Below are positions 61,890 through 64,000 of a stretch of 64,000 bases of DNA, in pieces. The stretch covers positions 558,001 to 622,000 of the forward strand of contig LYSY01000002.1 of the NCBI GenBank assembly GCA_001657395.1, in the 5' to 3' direction. The notes beneath the pieces were generated by a model that did not search any database, was not told where the DNA came from, and was given only the letters and a program-made list of their open reading frames with translations. Positions within the stretch are counted from its first letter, which is position 1. Each line of letters opens with the position of its first letter. Position numbers and translations under genes: made by a program. The DNA comes from Rhodospirillales bacterium BBD 1991-14. GTDB lineage: Bacteria; Pseudomonadota; Alphaproteobacteria; Kiloniellales; Kiloniellaceae.

Positions 61890-62924
61890 TCAGACCACGC
61901 CCGCGCGCAGGCAGTCGTGCATGTGAAGGATCCCGACCGGAACATCCGGCGAGGCTTCCTCATCCACCACGAAGACGCAGAGGAAGGGCGGGCTGCTGGT
62001 GTTCATGAAGGCCACCGCTTCGGCCGCCAGGGCGGAGGCGCGGATGGTGCGCGGCGAGGCGGTCATGACGTCCTTCGCCTTGCAGCTCAGCAGCGCGTCG
62101 TCCATGTGGCGGCGCAGATCGCCGTCCGTGATGATTCCGATCAGGCGGCCGGCTTCGTCGACGATGCCGACGCAGCCGAAGTGGCCCTCGGTCATGATGA
62201 GGATCGCTTCCGACATCACGGTGTCGGGGGAACAGAGCGGCAGGGTCTCGCGCCCGTGCATCAGCTCGCTGACGCGCAGCAGGCGCTTGCCGAGCGTGCC
62301 GCCCGGATGCAGCAGGCGGAAATCGCTGGCGGAAAAGCCCTTGCGGTCCAGCAGGGTCACCGCCAAGGCGTCGCCGAGAGCCAGCATCATGGTGGTGGAG
62401 GTGGTCGGCGCCAGCCCCATGGGGCAGGCCTCCGGCGCCGCCGGCAGGATCAGCGGTACATCGGCGGCTTCAGCCAGCGCGCTCTCCGCCTTGGCGGTCA
62501 TGGCGATCATCGGGATCGAGAAGCGCTTGGCGTAGGTGATGATGTCGCTCAGCTCCAGCGTGTTGCCGGAGTTCGACAGGGCGATCACCGCGTCCTGGTC
62601 GGTGACCATGCCCAGATCGCCGTGGCTGGCTTCCCCGGGGTGGACGAACTGGGCCGGCGTACCGGTCGAGGCCAGTGTGGCCACGATCTTGCGGGCGATG
62701 TGGCCGCTCTTGCCCATCCCCGTCACCACGACCCGGCCCTTGACGCCGGCCAGCAGCTCGACGGCTTCGATGAAACGGCCGTCCAGGCTGCGCGCCAGGG
62801 TGTTCAGCGCCTCGGCTTCCACCGACAGCACGCGTGCCGCCACAGCCAAATCCGGGTTCTCTGCGCCGGGGTTTTGCGATTCGTCGAAACTCGCGGTCGG
62901 GCAGGGTTCTGCTTGTGCCTTCAT
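61890..62924 (-). CDS. kdsD: Arabinose-5-phosphate isomerase (KdsD/KpsF)
   Basis: A 344-residue enzyme making arabinose 5-phosphate for Kdo. The SIS domain includes VVVTGMGKSGHIARKIVATLASTGTPAQFVHPGEASHGDLGM and ALSNSGNTLELSDII; two CBS domains follow from about residue 212 (MHGRETLPLCSPDTVMSEAILIMTEGHFGCVGIVDEAGRLIGIITDGDLRRHM). ATG 62924 is preferred; TTG 62945 is seven codons upstream. Head of the kdsD-lptC-lptA run. Confidence 0.94.
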   Translation of the reverse strand: MKAQAEPCPTASFDESQNPGAENPDLAVAARVLSVEAEALNTLARSLDGRFIEAVELLAGVKGRVVVTGMGKSGHIARKIVATLASTGTPAQFVHPGEASHGDLGMVTDQDAVIALSNSGNTLELSDIITYAKRFSIPMIAMTAKAESALAEAADVPLILPAAPEACPMGLAPTTSTTMMLALGDALAVTLLDRKGFSASDFRLLHPGGTLGKRLLRVSELMHGRETLPLCSPDTVMSEAILIMTEGHFGCVGIVDEAGRLIGIITDGDLRRHMDDALLSCKAKDVMTASPRTIRASALAAEAVAFMNTSSPPFLCVFVVDEEASPDVPVGILHMHDCLRAGVV

Positions 62925-63372
62925 ATCTTCACTTCTTGACGCCAACGTTCAGCCGCGGGTTTCCGGCATCGGGGCGCCCGCCGGGCCCCGGATCAAATCG
63001 GTCTGTGCAACCAGGCCTGCCAACTGCGGATCCGCCACGGCCTTCGCCGCAGGCCGCCTGCCGATCCTTACGATGCGGGGCTGCACCCTATCCCCTCTCT
63101 GCTCCCGACAGAGCGACCCTGCCTGGTTGCCGGCCCTCCGGTCGGGGCTCCAGGCTCGAGGATGGCTGCTGCCGATTCGCCTGAATCGAAGGGATAGCAC
63201 TCCTTTCCGGCTTCTACCAGACCTGCCGGACGCCCGGATCGTCCCAGGATCTTCCCCTGATGTTCCCCGGCCCCGGGTTCGAAGACCCCGTCGAGAGGCG
63301 GCCAACACTCTGCGGCCGACACTCTGCAACTGACACTCTGCGGCCGGCTTGGCGCACCTGTTCGGTTGCCGG
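62925..63372. other. Noncoding gap between kdsD and rnd
   Basis: 448 bp with no credible gene; frames read here are short or proline/arginine-rich. It contains a three-copy 14-bp repeat (63299-63340). The kdsD promoter should be in the left part but I cannot point to it. Confidence 0.55.
63299..63340. repeat. 14-bp tandem repeat, three copies
   Basis: CGGCCAACACTCTG (63299-63312), CGGCCGACACTCTG (63313-63326) and CAACTGACACTCTG (63327-63340), followed by a partial CGGCCG. It lies 33 bp from the rnd stop. Confidence 0.85.
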
Positions 63373-63993
63373 CTAGTGAGCCAGGATGTCGACCTCGGCC
63401 CAGCCCGCCAGATCCAGTTCGGCCCGCGTCGGCAGAAACCGGAAGCAGGCCTCGGCCAGAGCCAGACGGCCCTCACGTTCCAGCATGCCGTCCAACTTGG
63501 CCCTCAAGCGGTGCAGATACAAGACGTCGGAAGCCGCATAGGCAAGCTGTTCCTGGCTCAGCTCGCCGGCGCCCCAGTCCGAGGATTGCTGCTGCTTGGA
63601 GATCTCGACCCCGATCAGTTCGCGGCAGAGGTCTTTCAGACCGTGGCGGTCAGTGTAGGTCCGCACCAGCTTGGAGGCGATCTTGGTGCAGTAGATCGGG
63701 CGGCAGTCGACACCCAGATACTGCCGGATCACCGCGACGTCGAAGCGGGCGAAGTGGAAGAGCTTGGTGACCTGCGGGTCCGCAAGCAGGGCCTTCAGGT
63801 TGGGGGCGTCGTAGTTCCCCTTGGCGAACTGGACAAGGTGGCAAACGCCGTCGCCGCCGGAAAGCTGAACCAGGCAGAGCCGGTCGCGGGCCACGGCCAG
63901 CCCCATGGTCTCGCTGTCGACCGCTACCGATCCGTCGAAGCTGACATCGGCCGGCAGGTCGCCGCGGTGAAGATGGATTTCCGGGTTTGGCAC
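63373..63993 (-). CDS. rnd: Ribonuclease D-like 3'-5' exonuclease (short form)
   Basis: A 206-residue DEDD exonuclease without the HRDC domains of E. coli RNase D, the short form usual in alphaproteobacteria. D26 and E28 (VAVDSETMGL) start Exo I; HFARFDVAVIRQYL carries the Exo II aspartate; YAASDVLYLHRL holds the Exo III Tyr and Asp. GTG 63993 is seven bases from the right edge, so the start cannot be checked against upstream sequence and the gene may begin beyond it. Confidence 0.88.
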   Translation of the reverse strand: MPNPEIHLHRGDLPADVSFDGSVAVDSETMGLAVARDRLCLVQLSGGDGVCHLVQFAKGNYDAPNLKALLADPQVTKLFHFARFDVAVIRQYLGVDCRPIYCTKIASKLVRTYTDRHGLKDLCRELIGVEISKQQQSSDWGAGELSQEQLAYAASDVLYLHRLRAKLDGMLEREGRLALAEACFRFLPTRAELDLAGWAEVDILAH

Positions 63994-64000
63994 GGTCCGC

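Noticed and set aside
62949-63476. Minus-strand frame (175 codons) in the kdsD-rnd gap
   Set aside because: It overlaps the conserved end of rnd in another frame and is arginine/proline-rich with no motif.

Overview
The window is high-GC, densely coded chromosomal DNA from a Gram-negative alphaproteobacterium, probably a Rhodospirillales/Kiloniellales-type lineage. The signs are the blocks cmk-rpsA-ihfB-lapA, pyrF...trpFBA-accD-folC, kdsD-lptCAB-rpoN-hpf-ptsN and addBA-trxA, an Hsp20-DUF1150 pair, a TIGR02300 protein, and many GTG/TTG starts and 4-nt ATGA/GTGA overlaps. The lineage call is inference from gene content and order. There is no phage, insertion sequence, integrase or CRISPR array; one tRNA (Ala, GGC) is present.

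Layout. 1-5.5 kb: addB (truncated by the left edge), addA and trxA on +. 5.8-11.9 kb: a YkgJ-type cysteine-cluster protein, then a D-aminoacylase/TRAP transporter operon on - with a divergent LysR gene. 12-17.3 kb: folC, accD, trpA, trpB, trpF on -. 17.4-24.7 kb: eight consecutive paralogous polytopic membrane proteins between trpF and pyrF. 24.7-33.1 kb: pyrF, a sarcosine-oxidase-like flavoenzyme, an ornithine-cyclodeaminase-like enzyme, lapA, ihfB, rpsA, cmk, aroA. 33.3-34.1 kb: TIGR02300 gene and tRNA-Ala. 34.1-40.2 kb: a TctCAB carboxylate transporter, a divergent LysR gene, a haloacetate-dehalogenase-like hydrolase and a tartrate-dehydrogenase-like enzyme. 40.4-45 kb: a copper module (DUF2946-like, PepSY, CopC, CopD, cytochrome c, Spy-like). 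45-52.2 kb: galactoside utilisation (ABC binding protein, two permeases, GH36, GH42). 52.5-55.3 kb: a metallophosphoesterase and an EAL protein. 55.6-56.3 kb: hsp20-DUF1150. 56.3-64 kb: ptsN, hpf, rpoN, lptB, lptA, lptC, kdsD, rnd on -.

Main points of interest. (1) The eight-gene membrane-protein array shares four sequence blocks (a basic/aromatic N-terminal segment, W80-x-R82, an R-L...P-A...S-W-R motif, and a C-terminal GW...LERFE tail), with most junctions translationally overlapped; I cannot assign a function. (2) Upstream of the flavoenzyme gene, five exact 14-bp-spaced copies of its own start region form four chained 5-codon upstream ORFs. Each stop overlaps the next ATG as ATGA, ending on the real start. 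(3) hsp20 has a sigma-32-like promoter and a ROSE-like thermometer. (4) copC has a CueR-type promoter although no cueR gene is in the window. (5) A terminator-like hairpin lies inside the TRAP operon between dctP and dctQ. (6) Short (12-21 bp) tandem duplications recur in intergenic gaps.
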